This document shows, piece after piece, positions 16,539 through 25,616 of a stretch of DNA of 64,000 bases. The position numbers were made by a program, and so were the translations under genes. The stretch comes from Chloroflexota bacterium (GTDB lineage Bacteria > Chloroflexota > Anaerolineae > Anaerolineales > Villigracilaceae). The notes below the pieces were generated by a model. It was given only the letters and a program-made list of their open reading frames with translations. It was not told the DNA's origin and ran no database searches. Location: NCBI GenBank assembly GCA_013388855.1, contig JACAEM010000013.1:124001-188000 (forward strand), written 5' to 3'. How positions within the stretch are numbered: the stretch's first letter is position 1; the number at the start of each line of letters is the position of its first letter.

Positions 16539-18035
16539 TCATTCCGCTTGCCTGCGGGTGAGTATCGCCGCTGTATCGTCCTCGTAAGCGACATCCCATT
16601 CACCTGTTCCGGAAAGCGCGTCAACCAGTGGGGCATTTTGGCGGATGATCACCCAGGTAACATCATACTTTGCAAGGACGTCCTCCCAGCCGGGAGCGAG
16701 CGCGATGACGCGTTCATATTCCTTTGTCAACTCCTCCCCATAGATGTGCGTGTGACCGTCCATGAAGATTTGCTGTCGGGGCCAAAGTTTCAAGAGCAAA
16801 TATCCGCCCCAATCGAATTCATTGAACATGCGCCCGGATTGCGGATGACCCTGGAGCCATGTCGCAGCCTCTACAGGAAAGAAACGACCATCGAGGTTGT
16901 TTCCGCGGCCCTCCGGGTCGATGGTCTTACCTGAATGGAGCAATATTCCTACGGCAAGAACGACAGCAGCCATCCAGACCCATCCGTTGGCTGTGGAGTT
17001 TATCTTTGACAGGTGGTTTTCGATGCGCATGATGCGGCTTTGCGGATGTTCAGCCTGTATCCATTGCGCCATTGTTTTTGCGGCAATCGGCGCGGCAACG
17101 ATGGCGAACAGCGGGATCATTCGGCTGGTGTAAAGGGAGACGCCCGTAAAGAATGAGACCAGCAGGATTTCACCCCACGATGATTTTTCCCCTCTGCGTG
17201 CAAAACCCACAATGACAAGCAAAAGGATGATAATGTAGGACCAGGTCTCCGGCATGTGGAAATTCGCCGATTGATATTCGGGGATTTTCGATGTAATGTA
17301 CGAGTTGCTTCCCAGAGATGCAATTGCTCCCCAAATATGAAACCCGGATGGGGAAATAATGGGGGCAAGAAGGGACAGCAGGCCGCCGATTATCAAGGTT
17401 TTGGCTTTGTTTGACTGGAACCAGGCTTTTGACGGCCGATCAAGAAAGTCCCCGAGGAGGTAGATTCCCCATATGCCGACGCCGATCACGAACATGCCGT
17501 GCAGATTGACCCATACCAACATGAGGAACGGTAACAGCCATTTTGCATAATTCCTGCTATCGCCAGTCCGTTCCAGGACGTAAATCCATATCGCTGTCAA
17601 AACATACGTGAAGATGTGCGGACGCGGCAGGACGTGAATCTGAGTCGCTCCCATTGCCAGGGCGGTGAAAAACAGGGATGCAAACAGATTGTTCGATCTG
17701 GAGATCGAATCCCGGAAGACGACCATCCAGACCAGCATCACAATCAGCGCCGTGAGCAGGACGACACCGTTCAGTCCCAGCCAATTGTACATTCCAGCCA
17801 GGATCACCTGCGACAACCACTCGTGCGGGATGCTGGGGAATCCCACTGTGCGGAAGGAATACACGTCCGTTGTTTCGACGTGACGCGTTTGTAGGATGAC
17901 ATTTCCGTTCAGCAGGTGGCGCGGCAGGTCGCCGTCGAAATTCAAGATCCTGGGTCCGCTGGCGGCGATTCCCCAAAAAATCGCCGCGAATAAAATGTAT
18001 TCGATACGGGGGAGAAAAAAGCCGATTAATTTCAT
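16539..18035 (-). CDS. Polytopic membrane protein, GT-C-like
   Basis: 498 residues with about ten transmembrane helices. The N-terminal loop GDLPRHLLNGNVILQT followed by TTDVYSFRTVG and HEWLSQVIL is the pattern of a large family of membrane proteins annotated as hypothetical or GT-C related. The C-terminal exposed part (FNEFDWGGYLLLKLWP, FMDGHTHIYGEE) is shared with that family. The longer ATG at 18119 runs over the divergent promoter, so the ATG at 18035 (MKLIGFFLPR) is chosen. No ribosome binding site; a TATAAT box lies six bases upstream. Confidence 0.75.
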   Translation of the reverse strand: MKLIGFFLPRIEYILFAAIFWGIAASGPRILNFDGDLPRHLLNGNVILQTRHVETTDVYSFRTVGFPSIPHEWLSQVILAGMYNWLGLNGVVLLTALIVMLVWMVVFRDSISRSNNLFASLFFTALAMGATQIHVLPRPHIFTYVLTAIWIYVLERTGDSRNYAKWLLPFLMLVWVNLHGMFVIGVGIWGIYLLGDFLDRPSKAWFQSNKAKTLIIGGLLSLLAPIISPSGFHIWGAIASLGSNSYITSKIPEYQSANFHMPETWSYIIILLLVIVGFARRGEKSSWGEILLVSFFTGVSLYTSRMIPLFAIVAAPIAAKTMAQWIQAEHPQSRIMRIENHLSKINSTANGWVWMAAVVLAVGILLHSGKTIDPEGRGNNLDGRFFPVEAATWLQGHPQSGRMFNEFDWGGYLLLKLWPRQQIFMDGHTHIYGEELTKEYERVIALAPGWEDVLAKYDVTWVIIRQNAPLVDALSGTGEWDVAYEDDTAAILTRRQAE

Positions 18036-18040
18036 AGGGA

Positions 18041-18050
18041 CATTATAATG
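18041..18050. promoter_or_regulatory. Palindromic bidirectional -10 element
   Basis: CATTATAATG is a perfect 10-base palindrome that presents TATAAT on both strands between two divergent membrane-protein genes. On the minus strand it is six bases before ATG 18035. On the plus strand it would start transcription near 18056, which favours the ATG at 18083. Confidence 0.45.
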
Positions 18051-18082
18051 GCATGAAATCGCATCCATCATGGCGGATTCAA

Positions 18083-19444
18083 ATGTCGAACCTTTTTGAT
18101 AATTGGAAACGGCTTTCACCGGAGTGGCGGTTTGCTCTCACGGCATTTCTCGTTGCACGCGTCGCGCTCAGCCTTTGGTCGTTGGTCGTATACTCGGTCT
18201 TTCCTGTTTCCCTGCAAAATTATGATTTCTTTGGCGAACCAATCCTGACCGTGTTCAATCTAAAGACCAGCGAACGATATGTCTATTCCCGGCAGGTGGA
18301 TGGAAAAACACTTACTTTTCGTATGATTGACCAGGACCATGTGTTCGATGACCAGACGGGCAGTATCTGGTCGATTGATAGCGGGAAAGCCCTTCAAGGT
18401 GAGCATGTCGGAAGATTTTTGAAACCCTCTTCACAGACCAGCGAGGATATTTTTCCGTATTTGGGAATGCCGCCGGAAAGAAATGTCCTGCTCTCCCTGT
18501 GGCAGCGATTCGACGCAAACTGGTATCTTAAGATCGCAGCGCGCGGCTACGAGGGCTCGGATGGAAGCACAGTGTATTTTCCTGTCTATCCAATATTGAT
18601 TGGGATATTGTCGTTTGTTTTTCCTCCCATGTTCGCCGCCATGTTGATCTCGAATCTGTCGTTGATTGGCGTCCTTGTATTGATGTATCGACTCATTTCA
18701 GGCCTTGCCGATGAATCGACCACCCGGCGCGCGTTGGTCTATTTCCTGATATTTCCCACCTCTTTCTTTTTGACAGCCGCCTATACCGAATCTTTGTTTC
18801 TGTTATTCGCTTTGGGATCGCTGTACGCCGCGTCATGCCGTCATTGGGCCTGGGCAGTGATGTGGGGAACATTCGCGGCGCTGACGCGTTTACAGGGTGT
18901 CCTCCTGGTCATCCCATTAGCGTATATGCTTTGGCGGGAGTCTAGGGGGGTGCCTTTGAAAAAAATGATGATGCGCGCTTTGCTTTTGACATGTATTCCC
19001 GCAGGGACGCTGGCATTTCTCGCTTTTGCGAATCTATCTTTGATCAATACCTATCGGGAGACTTTACACGCCAAATTCGTCCTTCCCTGGGATAATATCC
19101 GAGCGGCGACCTCCCTGCTGATGCGCGGCGGCGGAGGCATCGTCGATGCCTTGAATCTAATTGTGACCCTCGGCTTGCTTGCAATGACGTATTTCGTTTG
19201 GAGGAAATTGCCGCTGGAATATGCGTTATTTTCCCTGTTGATGCTGGTCGCGCCGATGTTCCGCATGACGACCACGCAGCCACTTGTCAGCATGTCGCGG
19301 TATGCGCTGGCGGTGTTTCCAGTGTTCATTGTTCTGGGAATGTGGGGAGGGAAGCGCTGGGTGAATCGAGTCGTCGTTTATACGTCATTACTATTGCAGC
19401 TTTACCTGAGCGCCCAATTTATCCTCTGGGGTTGGGTGGCATAA
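18083..19444 (+). CDS. PIG-V-like mannosyltransferase
   Basis: 453-residue polytopic protein. RFDANWYLKIAARGY is the hallmark of the PIG-V/GPI-mannosyltransferase-like family, which uses lipid-linked mannose outside the cytoplasm. FPVYPILIGIL, the TAAYTESLFLLFALGSLYAA helix pattern and MSRYALAVFPVFIVLG near the C-terminus agree. An in-frame ATG at 18053 lies too close to the palindromic -10 element to be transcribed from it, so the ATG at 18083 is preferred. With the three preceding genes it forms a group of GT-C-like enzymes, suggesting cell-surface glycan or glycolipid assembly (inference). Confidence 0.8.
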   Translation: MSNLFDNWKRLSPEWRFALTAFLVARVALSLWSLVVYSVFPVSLQNYDFFGEPILTVFNLKTSERYVYSRQVDGKTLTFRMIDQDHVFDDQTGSIWSIDSGKALQGEHVGRFLKPSSQTSEDIFPYLGMPPERNVLLSLWQRFDANWYLKIAARGYEGSDGSTVYFPVYPILIGILSFVFPPMFAAMLISNLSLIGVLVLMYRLISGLADESTTRRALVYFLIFPTSFFLTAAYTESLFLLFALGSLYAASCRHWAWAVMWGTFAALTRLQGVLLVIPLAYMLWRESRGVPLKKMMMRALLLTCIPAGTLAFLAFANLSLINTYRETLHAKFVLPWDNIRAATSLLMRGGGGIVDALNLIVTLGLLAMTYFVWRKLPLEYALFSLLMLVAPMFRMTTTQPLVSMSRYALAVFPVFIVLGMWGGKRWVNRVVVYTSLLLQLYLSAQFILWGWVA

Positions 19445-19450
19445 GAAGAG

Positions 19451-19503
19451 CGTCCCGAAGGTTTCCTCGATTTTCTTGTCTTTTCGCTCAAACCTATGGG
19501 ACG
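19451..19503. repeat. Palindrome family GTCCC-AAGGTTT (copy 1)
   Basis: CGTCCCGAAGGTTT (19451-19464) can pair with AAACCTATGGGACG (19490-19503) with one mismatch and one G-U pair, around a 25-base T-rich loop. It shares arms with the hairpins at 42306 and 44305. Confidence 0.45.
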
Positions 19504-19517
19504 ATTTGGGATTAAAC

Positions 19518-19553
19518 AAAAAGAGCAGCTTTGTTTCAAGTCGCTCTTTTTGT
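19518..19553. terminator. Bidirectional terminator
   Basis: AAAAAGAGC (19518-19526) pairs with GCTCTTTTT (19543-19551), with an inner CTT/AAG pairing. It lies between the convergent mannosyltransferase and sigma factor genes, with A and T runs on the proper sides for both directions. Confidence 0.8.
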
Positions 19554-19564
19554 TCGTGTGAGAT

Positions 19565-20773
19565 TTATTCGCCCAGGTAGTCGCGCAGCTTCCGGCGGAT
19601 GGACGGGTGCCGCAGGCGGCTTAATGCCTGTGCTTCGATCTGGCGGACGCGTTCGCGCGTAACACCCATCTTGCGACCAACTTCTTCGAGCGTGTACGCC
19701 TGCCCGTCGAGCAGACCATAGCGCAACTGCAAAATGCGAACCTCGCGCGGCGGCAGTCCATTCAGCACTTCGCCGAGATGTTCCTTCAGGAGGTTATAGG
19801 TCGCGGTGTCGTCGGGCGGGGGCGCTTCGTCGTCCTCGATGAAGTCGCCGAGCACCGAATCTTCCTCGTCGTCGGTCGGCGTTTCCAGCGAAAGCGGACG
19901 ACGCGCCACCTGGATCATGTTCTCCACCTTTTTGGGCGGCACATCCAGCGCTTCAGCGAGTTCTTCCACGCTGGGTTCACGCCCGAGACGCTGGGTTAAC
20001 TGGTGCTGGACGCGCAGGAGTTTGTTGATCTGGTCGCCCATGTGGACGGGCACGCGGATGGTGCGTCCCTGGTCGGCAATGGCGCGAGTGACTGCCTGGC
20101 GGATCCACCACGTGGCATAGGTCGAGAATTTATGTCCACGACGGTAATCGAATTTCTTGGTGGCGCGGATCAGGCCGATGTTACCTTCCTGAATGAGATC
20201 AAGGAAGGGGACACCGCGCCCCATGTATTTCTTTGCAACTGAAATAACCAGACGGGAATTTGCAGTAATCAGATGTTCGCGTGCCGCCCAGCCATCCTCA
20301 ATCAGCTTACGCAGTTCCGTGCGGCGGCGGGGGCTGGCATTGCCTTTTGCCAGTTCTTCGCGCGCCATACGCCCGCGTTCGATGCGCTGGGCAAGTTCCA
20401 CTTCTTCGGTAGCCGTCAACAGCGGGACGCGGCTGACTTCCTTGAGGTATAGACCAATCGTATCGTCGGTGTCGATGTTCGCGAGATAATCGTCGAGAGA
20501 GATATCAACTTCAGGCTCTGCTTCGGTTGCCTCCACGGCGACCAGTTCATCCTCGGTTGGTTCCGCGGTGGTGGCGTCCTCAACGAATGGAATACCCGCG
20601 CTTAACAAAGCCGAAAAGGCTTCTTCGAGCTGTTCGACATCTTGTTCCGCTTCCGGAAAGAAATGCAGAATATCATCAAGTGTGACGTAGGATTTTTGCC
20701 GCCCCAGTTCGATCAATCGGGCTATGGCCGGGAATTCTTCCTCATCGTCAATTAGTATCTTGTCAACATCCAT
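19565..20773 (-). CDS. rpoD: Primary RNA polymerase sigma factor (sigma-70, RpoD/SigA)
   Basis: Directs core RNA polymerase to housekeeping promoters. The 402-residue protein has an acidic N-terminal part, region 1.2 ([21 protein letters not shown]), region 2 ([34 protein letters not shown]), region 3 ([15 protein letters not shown]) and region 4 with the helix-turn-helix [20 protein letters not shown]. All helices that read -10 and -35 elements are intact, consistent with the TATAAT boxes seen in this window. A plausible sigma-70 promoter precedes it. It appears monocistronic. Confidence 0.96.
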   Translation of the reverse strand: MDVDKILIDDEEEFPAIARLIELGRQKSYVTLDDILHFFPEAEQDVEQLEEAFSALLSAGIPFVEDATTAEPTEDELVAVEATEAEPEVDISLDDYLANIDTDDTIGLYLKEVSRVPLLTATEEVELAQRIERGRMAREELAKGNASPRRRTELRKLIEDGWAAREHLITANSRLVISVAKKYMGRGVPFLDLIQEGNIGLIRATKKFDYRRGHKFSTYATWWIRQAVTRAIADQGRTIRVPVHMGDQINKLLRVQHQLTQRLGREPSVEELAEALDVPPKKVENMIQVARRPLSLETPTDDEEDSVLGDFIEDDEAPPPDDTATYNLLKEHLGEVLNGLPPREVRILQLRYGLLDGQAYTLEEVGRKMGVTRERVRQIEAQALSRLRHPSIRRKLRDYLGE

Positions 20774-20803
20774 TCGTTTACAGGTCCATTTTCTTTTTTA
20801 ATC

Positions 20804-20832
20804 AGAATACACGTTTTTCGTGTAAATTACAA
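20804..20832 (-). promoter_or_regulatory. Candidate rpoD promoter
   Basis: On the minus strand TTGTAA (20832-20827), 17-base spacer, TATTCT (20809-20804); 4 of 6 matches in each box. The spacer contains a small inverted repeat ACACG-AAAAA-CGTGT. Confidence 0.4.
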
Positions 20833-20875
20833 TACTTTTCCGTTGCTGTTTTAAGACGCATGAAAACGGGAAATG

Positions 20876-21514
20876 TTACGGCTGAGGAGTTGCTGTTTCT
20901 GTGGCGGCAGCCTCAGGCGTGGGGGATGGAACCGGGGTTTCCGTGGCGGTCGGGCTTGGAGTCGGCGTTTCCAAATAGGGAGGGGTGGTGAGCATGTTTA
21001 ATAGGGCATCCAGGGCATCTTTGCTGGCGATGAGAATCTCGCCGTCTTCGTTTCGGACGTAATATCCGCTTCCTGATGGTGTGATAACACCGATGTCTAC
21101 TTTTCGTTCCACGCCGCTCGTGAACTTCACAAAAAGCACATACTCGGGGGCTTCCAAACCAAGGATATCCAGATCGATGTCCGAAAGCCGATCCTGAATG
21201 CGGATGGTGGTAACCTGACTTGCCGCCGCTTCGGCCATCCCCTGATCTGCCGCGGCTTCGTCAGGCTGGATCAACTTCCAGACATTTTCTGTGTCACGTG
21301 ACACTTCGACGGTTCCGCCCGTTTTTGCTTCGATGCGGATGCTTGTTGGAAGCCCATCCGTCGCATCAAACAGGTAGGAGATTTCGCTGGTCGGTTCCTG
21401 CGCGGTGATGTCATCCGCAGCAGGCTCTTCCGTCTGCGGGCGGTTTTGTAGATAGTAATATGCTCCTATTGCCACTAGAAATAGGATGAGAATTATGACT
21501 GTGGATCGACGCAT
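20876..21514 (-). CDS. DUF4340 domain membrane-anchored protein
   Basis: 212 residues: an N-terminal helix (STVIILILFLVAIGAYYYL), an exported DUF4340-like region (PTSIRIEAKTGG, WKLIQPDEAAADQ, LGLEAPEYVLFVKF, YYVRNEDGEILIAS) and a low-complexity Pro/Thr-rich tail. DUF4340 proteins commonly sit next to GldG-type ABC auxiliary genes, as here. The start at 21514 is four bases after the preceding gene; longer in-frame starts overlap it. Last gene of the four-gene ABC operon. Molecular role unknown. Confidence 0.85.
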   Translation of the reverse strand: MRRSTVIILILFLVAIGAYYYLQNRPQTEEPAADDITAQEPTSEISYLFDATDGLPTSIRIEAKTGGTVEVSRDTENVWKLIQPDEAAADQGMAEAAASQVTTIRIQDRLSDIDLDILGLEAPEYVLFVKFTSGVERKVDIGVITPSGSGYYVRNEDGEILIASKDALDALLNMLTTPPYLETPTPSPTATETPVPSPTPEAAATETATPQP

Positions 21515-21518
21515 TCTT

Positions 21519-23108
21519 TTATCCCTGTCGTCTGCGTGCCAGCCAGGTGGTGATGCCAGCCAGAACAACCAAACCCGGCAGGACGATCACCGAACCGAGT
21601 AGGATGATAATCCAGCGAGTTGGGTCCGGGGCGATGAACGTGCGCGTTGTGGGGGTGTAGGGCGTGACGCTAATCGAATCTTCCTGGAATGCGGCCCAGT
21701 CCAGCGAATTGACGATCATATTGCCGTTTCCATACGCATCGAAACCTTCATCGGTTGCGAACACCGAATTGCCGAACACGACGACGCGCCCATTGGTGGA
21801 AATATTCTCTCCCGAAGCCGCCATGACGAGAGGTCCTGCCAGGTCCTCGGGGTCGAGAGAGATCTGACTGCCTTCCGCAGTGGTAAAGTTCTTTTCACCC
21901 CACGAATTCGGGGAGGTCAGGATCAACTCGGTCGCAGTGATGCCATCCACCGGCTCGACGCTGATGCTCCTCGCCTGGGGCATGATTACAATATAATTTT
22001 GAGTCAGGTTCTGCGTGATGGGATGCTGATTGTAGGAAGCCGAGACGGCGTACAACGGTTGCTGGCTGCCAAGGTCGATGATGATGTCGTTGTTGAGGGT
22101 GATGCCCCATTCGCTGGAAAGGTATTCTGCAAGGGGATCGCTTGCATCGCCAAAATCTGTGACAAGAACCGGGTTTTCCATCACGATCAATGACCCGCCT
22201 GTGTTCACATACTCTTTGAGAAGGGATACTTCCTGTTCGGAGACGGGCTTCATTGGGCCAGCAATCACAATCGTCAGGGCATCTTCGGGGATTTTGTTCT
22301 CGACCAGCAGATTGAGACTCTTGACGGTGTAGTTTTTATTCTCCAAATCCTGCTTTACCCGAGACATGCTGACCTGTCCGGATTCGATGGAGGCCTCTCC
22401 ATGTCCGGAGAGGAAATAGATGACCCGCGGCTCGGGGTTGATGAGGCGGTACAGGGCTTTGGTGATCTCAGTTTCGGATGCGAAGGACGCAAACTCTCTG
22501 CGTTCTCCCATCACCAGCATGATCTTTCCATCGCCGGTGATACCCGCGTCTTTTGCTGCCACCGGGTCTGTGTCTGGATCGATGAATTGATAGTCGAACT
22601 TGCCGTTGCTTCCGGCTTTGAATTTCCCCAGTAGTTCGTTCGCGCTTTCGGTGCCGAGGTTGACTGAATAGAAGGCAATTGCGTTGACGGGCTCCTGCAA
22701 TTGTTCGAGTGCCTGAATGGTCTCAGGGGCAAGTGTATTCTGTTTGTCCTCGGTTACATCCCAGGTCTTTGGGTTTTGGTAAACAAGCATGTTTACAACG
22801 ATCAGGATACCTAAAAAGGCGGCAGTCATGACGACTGTGTTGCTTCCATAGCGCGCTTGTCTGCCAGTGAGCGCGCGGCGGACTTTGTCCGGCTCCAGCA
22901 GAAGATAAATGGCAAGTGCAAGGACGACCACGCCGCCGCTGATGATCAGTCCCCGGTTGAGGGTTTCCGGTGTGACGCCGCTGAATAAGCCGACATTCAA
23001 CAAGCCACGGGTTAAAAGGAAAAACCCGGCAGTGATACAGGCAAGCACCGCAACAATCAGCGCGATGAAGGTAAAACGATGCCAGGTCGGTTGTTGCTTT
23101 TTTGACAT
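21519..23108 (-). CDS. GldG-like ABC transporter auxiliary membrane protein
   Basis: 529 residues with about three N-terminal transmembrane helices, a large extracytoplasmic domain and one C-terminal helix (RWIIILLGSVIVLPGLVVLAGI). The exported domain includes PRVIYFLSGHGEASIES and GGSLIVMENPVLVTDFG, typical of the GldG/ABC-type uncharacterised auxiliary family (IFT52-like fold). The ATG overlaps the permease stop (TAATG), with GGAG nine bases upstream, so 23108 is preferred to 23117. It works with the adjacent ATPase and permease. Outside Bacteroidota the substrate of such systems is unknown. Confidence 0.88.
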   Translation of the reverse strand: MSKKQQPTWHRFTFIALIVAVLACITAGFFLLTRGLLNVGLFSGVTPETLNRGLIISGGVVVLALAIYLLLEPDKVRRALTGRQARYGSNTVVMTAAFLGILIVVNMLVYQNPKTWDVTEDKQNTLAPETIQALEQLQEPVNAIAFYSVNLGTESANELLGKFKAGSNGKFDYQFIDPDTDPVAAKDAGITGDGKIMLVMGERREFASFASETEITKALYRLINPEPRVIYFLSGHGEASIESGQVSMSRVKQDLENKNYTVKSLNLLVENKIPEDALTIVIAGPMKPVSEQEVSLLKEYVNTGGSLIVMENPVLVTDFGDASDPLAEYLSSEWGITLNNDIIIDLGSQQPLYAVSASYNQHPITQNLTQNYIVIMPQARSISVEPVDGITATELILTSPNSWGEKNFTTAEGSQISLDPEDLAGPLVMAASGENISTNGRVVVFGNSVFATDEGFDAYGNGNMIVNSLDWAAFQEDSISVTPYTPTTRTFIAPDPTRWIIILLGSVIVLPGLVVLAGITTWLARRRQG

Positions 23109-23857
23109 TATCGCCATCTCCGCATTTCGACCGCGACCGTGCCTGTGAATAGACCCAGAGCGATCAGGCTGATGTAATAGACCAAATCAGAAAGATTGAT
23201 GATCCCCTGGTTTAACGAGTCCAGAAAATGAGCCGACATATCGATATATCGAAAAATGTCGCCTCCGCTTCCCTGCACCAGGTTGGCTGGGAGCGCCATC
23301 ATGAACCAAATCAGGAAGAACAAGCCGAACGTGGTAAAGAAAGCGGCAAACTGGTTGGTAAAAACGGCTGAGATCCCGACGCCAAGTGCCAGGAATGATG
23401 CCGCGACCAGAACTACACCAAGGTATGCCGAAAGGGTCAGCCTCAGGTCGATGCCGGGGTCGACAAAAGAATTCAACAGGATTGGGTAGATCGCTGTCAC
23501 AGCCAGAATGGTGAGGATCAGCAGCATACCTCCCAACCATTTGCCGGCGACCAATTCAAAGTCCCGCACGGGAGCGGTGAGCATGAGCTCCAGGGTTCCC
23601 ATGCGCGCCTCCTCCGAGATCAAACGCATGGTCAATGCGGGTGTGGTAAACACCAACAGGAACGTGAACAGCCAAGTGATCGGTGTGATATCGGGGGTCG
23701 GTGCGCCGCCAAAAAGCGCCTGTTGGGATGTGACCCGCACGATGTAGACAAAGTAAATGCCTATCGAAAAAAGGATGATGAACGCCACTACGAAGGCAAT
23801 CGGGCTGATGAAATAATGGTCGTATTCGCGTTTTGCAATGGTCCAGATGTTTCGCAT
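23108..23857 (-). CDS. ABC-2 type permease (GldF-like)
   Basis: 249-residue integral membrane permease with six predicted helices. The N-terminus WTIAKREYDHYFISPIAF is the typical elbow helix of ABC-2 permeases, and LRMISEEARMGTLELMLTAP is the conserved first cytoplasmic loop (here MRLISEEARMGTLELMLTAP). It forms the channel for the ATPase encoded just upstream, eight bases away, and is translationally coupled to the auxiliary gene downstream. Confidence 0.92.
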   Translation of the reverse strand: MRNIWTIAKREYDHYFISPIAFVVAFIILFSIGIYFVYIVRVTSQQALFGGAPTPDITPITWLFTFLLVFTTPALTMRLISEEARMGTLELMLTAPVRDFELVAGKWLGGMLLILTILAVTAIYPILLNSFVDPGIDLRLTLSAYLGVVLVAASFLALGVGISAVFTNQFAAFFTTFGLFFLIWFMMALPANLVQGSGGDIFRYIDMSAHFLDSLNQGIINLSDLVYYISLIALGLFTGTVAVEMRRWR

Positions 23858-23865
23858 GATGTACC

Positions 23866-24804
23866 TCAGGAGGTTTTCTTTTCAGAGGTGTTATTGTCGC
23901 TTGTGAGTTCAAGGAAGATCTCTTCCAGGCTCATGCCGATGGGACGCATCTCGATCAATTCGTATCCCGCCTGGATGATGGCTTTCGCCACTTGTGGTCG
24001 GATATCCTGACCGGACGAGAACTCGAATTCGACCGAGTCATCCTGCTTTGCCTCCACGTTGCGGGTGCCTTTTACTTTTTTGATCGTCTCGCTGAGCCCA
24101 TCAGAGTCGCCGCGAACGCGCAAAACCACGCGCTGCGACCCTACCAGCCGAGATTGTAGATTCTCAGGCGTATCCTCGGCAACGATGCTGCCTTTGTTGA
24201 TGATGAGCACCCGGTCGCACATATTTTGCGCCTCCGAGAGAATGTGGGTGGACAAAAGCACCGTGCGATCCTTGCCGATCTCTTTAATGACGTTGCGAAT
24301 TTCCACCACTTGGGCAGGATCCAGACCGATGGTCGGTTCATCGAGGATCAGCACTTCGGGGCGGTGAATCAATGCCTGTGCCAGTCCCACGCGTTGGCGC
24401 ATACCTTTGGAAAAATTTCCAATGTAACTGTTGGCACGATCCTGCAGGTTGACCTGTTCGAGGGTTTCGTAGGCACGGTCTTCCGATTGGGGAATGCGAC
24501 GCAAATCCGCCATGAACTTGAGGTATTCCAGCGCGGTCATGTCGTTATAAAGCGGAACAGTTTCCGGTAAATATCCGACACGCCTGCGGACCTCCAGCGA
24601 CTCATCCACCACATCGTAACCCGCCACAGTGGCTTTTCCATCTGTGGGGGGCATGTAACCGGTGAGTATTCGCATGGTGGTTGTCTTGCCTGCGCCATTG
24701 GGACCGAGGAAACCGACGATTTCTCCCTGATTGGCGTCGAAACTGATGCTGTGGAGGGCGCGGCGCGCGCCATAATCCTTAATGAGCCCTTCGACCTGGA
24801 TCAT
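23866..24804 (-). CDS. ABC transporter ATP-binding protein (GldA-like)
   Basis: 312 residues. Walker A GPNGAGKTTT, Q-loop region LPETVPLYNDMTALEYL, signature FSKGMRQRVGLAQAL, Walker B VLILDEPTIGLDP and the H-loop STHILSEA are complete. The C-terminal extension (about 215-312) is typical of ATPases serving ABC-2 exporters. The start at 24804 (MIQVEGLIKDYG) has GGAG upstream; the longer ORF start at 24849 enters the preceding terminator. First gene of the operon ATPase-permease-GldG-DUF4340. Confidence 0.94.
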   Translation of the reverse strand: MIQVEGLIKDYGARRALHSISFDANQGEIVGFLGPNGAGKTTTMRILTGYMPPTDGKATVAGYDVVDESLEVRRRVGYLPETVPLYNDMTALEYLKFMADLRRIPQSEDRAYETLEQVNLQDRANSYIGNFSKGMRQRVGLAQALIHRPEVLILDEPTIGLDPAQVVEIRNVIKEIGKDRTVLLSTHILSEAQNMCDRVLIINKGSIVAEDTPENLQSRLVGSQRVVLRVRGDSDGLSETIKKVKGTRNVEAKQDDSVEFEFSSGQDIRPQVAKAIIQAGYELIEMRPIGMSLEEIFLELTSDNNTSEKKTS

Positions 24805-24835
24805 TGATGCTCCTTTGTTGGGAATGATGTACAGA

Positions 24836-24873
24836 CAAACAAAAGGCACGCCTGCCGGTGGGCAAACCGTGCC
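24836..24873 (-). terminator. Terminator between the repeat protein gene and the ABC operon
   Basis: On the minus strand GGCACG (24873-24868) pairs with CGTGCC (24850-24845) with an inner TGCC/GGCA pairing, followed by TTTTGTTTG. It ends transcription from the gene at 24954-25502 about 80 bases after its stop. Lying 40 bases before the ATPase start, it could also act as an attenuator. Confidence 0.65.
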
Positions 24874-24953
24874 AATTCGCTTATCGAGAATACTATACAG
24901 AAATTCAAAATCAAAGTCAAGCGGCTTGTGAAGTTCTAATCAAACGCTAATTT

Positions 24954-25502
24954 TCACCGTAAGAAGAAATACCACACGCCGGCCGCTCCGACACCGCACA
25001 GCAACAGGATGAGCAACCCTGCCAAGGCAATCATCCAGCCGCTCGTCGATTCAACCTCTATCGAGGCGGCGGGAGCAGGAGTCGGCTGGCGCGACGCGGG
25101 ACGCGGGGAATTTATCTCAAACGACGCAGCCTGATTTGTGGAATTTTCCATCCCTTCCAGGAAATCGGGCACGCCATTTCGGTTGGCGTCAAAACCACCC
25201 ATCGCCTGCTCAAATTTTGCACGAATTTCCGGTGGGAGTTCATCCAAGCTGTTGTATTCCTTGCCGTCGGCAATAATTTTGGTCGCCGAGACCACCTTGG
25301 TTGCCATGCCCTCGAACGCGTCGGGTGTGCCGTCCTTGTTCCTGTCTTCAAAAAAAGCATTCATATTCTGGAGTATGTCCGGCGTTCCATTTCTGTCCCC
25401 ATCCATATTCTCCATTGCGGCTTCATATTTTTTGCGAACTTCCCCCGGCATCTCCTCCAAACTTTTATATACCTTGCCATCAATGACGATTAGTTTTTGA
25501 TT
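24954..25502 (-). CDS. Tail-anchored protein with calcium-binding-like repeats
   Basis: 182 residues of unknown function. Two units of about 75 residues repeat: IDGKVYKSLEEMPGEVRKKY / ADGKEYNSLDELPPEIRAKF, each followed by DxNxDG-type motifs. Three such motifs occur (DGDRNGTPD, DRNKDGTPD, DANRNGVPD), the style of EF-hand or thrombospondin type 3 calcium loops. There is no signal peptide. One C-terminal helix (GWMIALAGLLILLLCGVGAAG) ends almost at the C-terminus, so the repeat part would face the cytoplasm unless inserted otherwise. AGGTAGAT precedes ATG 25502. Confidence 0.8.
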   Translation of the reverse strand, partial: NQKLIVIDGKVYKSLEEMPGEVRKKYEAAMENMDGDRNGTPDILQNMNAFFEDRNKDGTPDAFEGMATKVVSATKIIADGKEYNSLDELPPEIRAKFEQAMGGFDANRNGVPDFLEGMENSTNQAASFEINSPRPASRQPTPAPAASIEVESTSGWMIALAGLLILLLCGVGAAGVWYFFLR

Positions 25503-25616
25503 CATATCTACCTCCGGCGAATGACCAAGTTTAATGGATGCAACGTATGCATGCAAGTCATTTTTCCTATTGGCTGATTATTTGTTTGCTAGTAAACTTC
25601 GAGTATCAGAGAAATC

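Noticed and set aside
24836-24873. Riboswitch before the ABC operon
   Set aside because: Only a simple GC hairpin with a T run is seen, explained as the terminator of the upstream gene.
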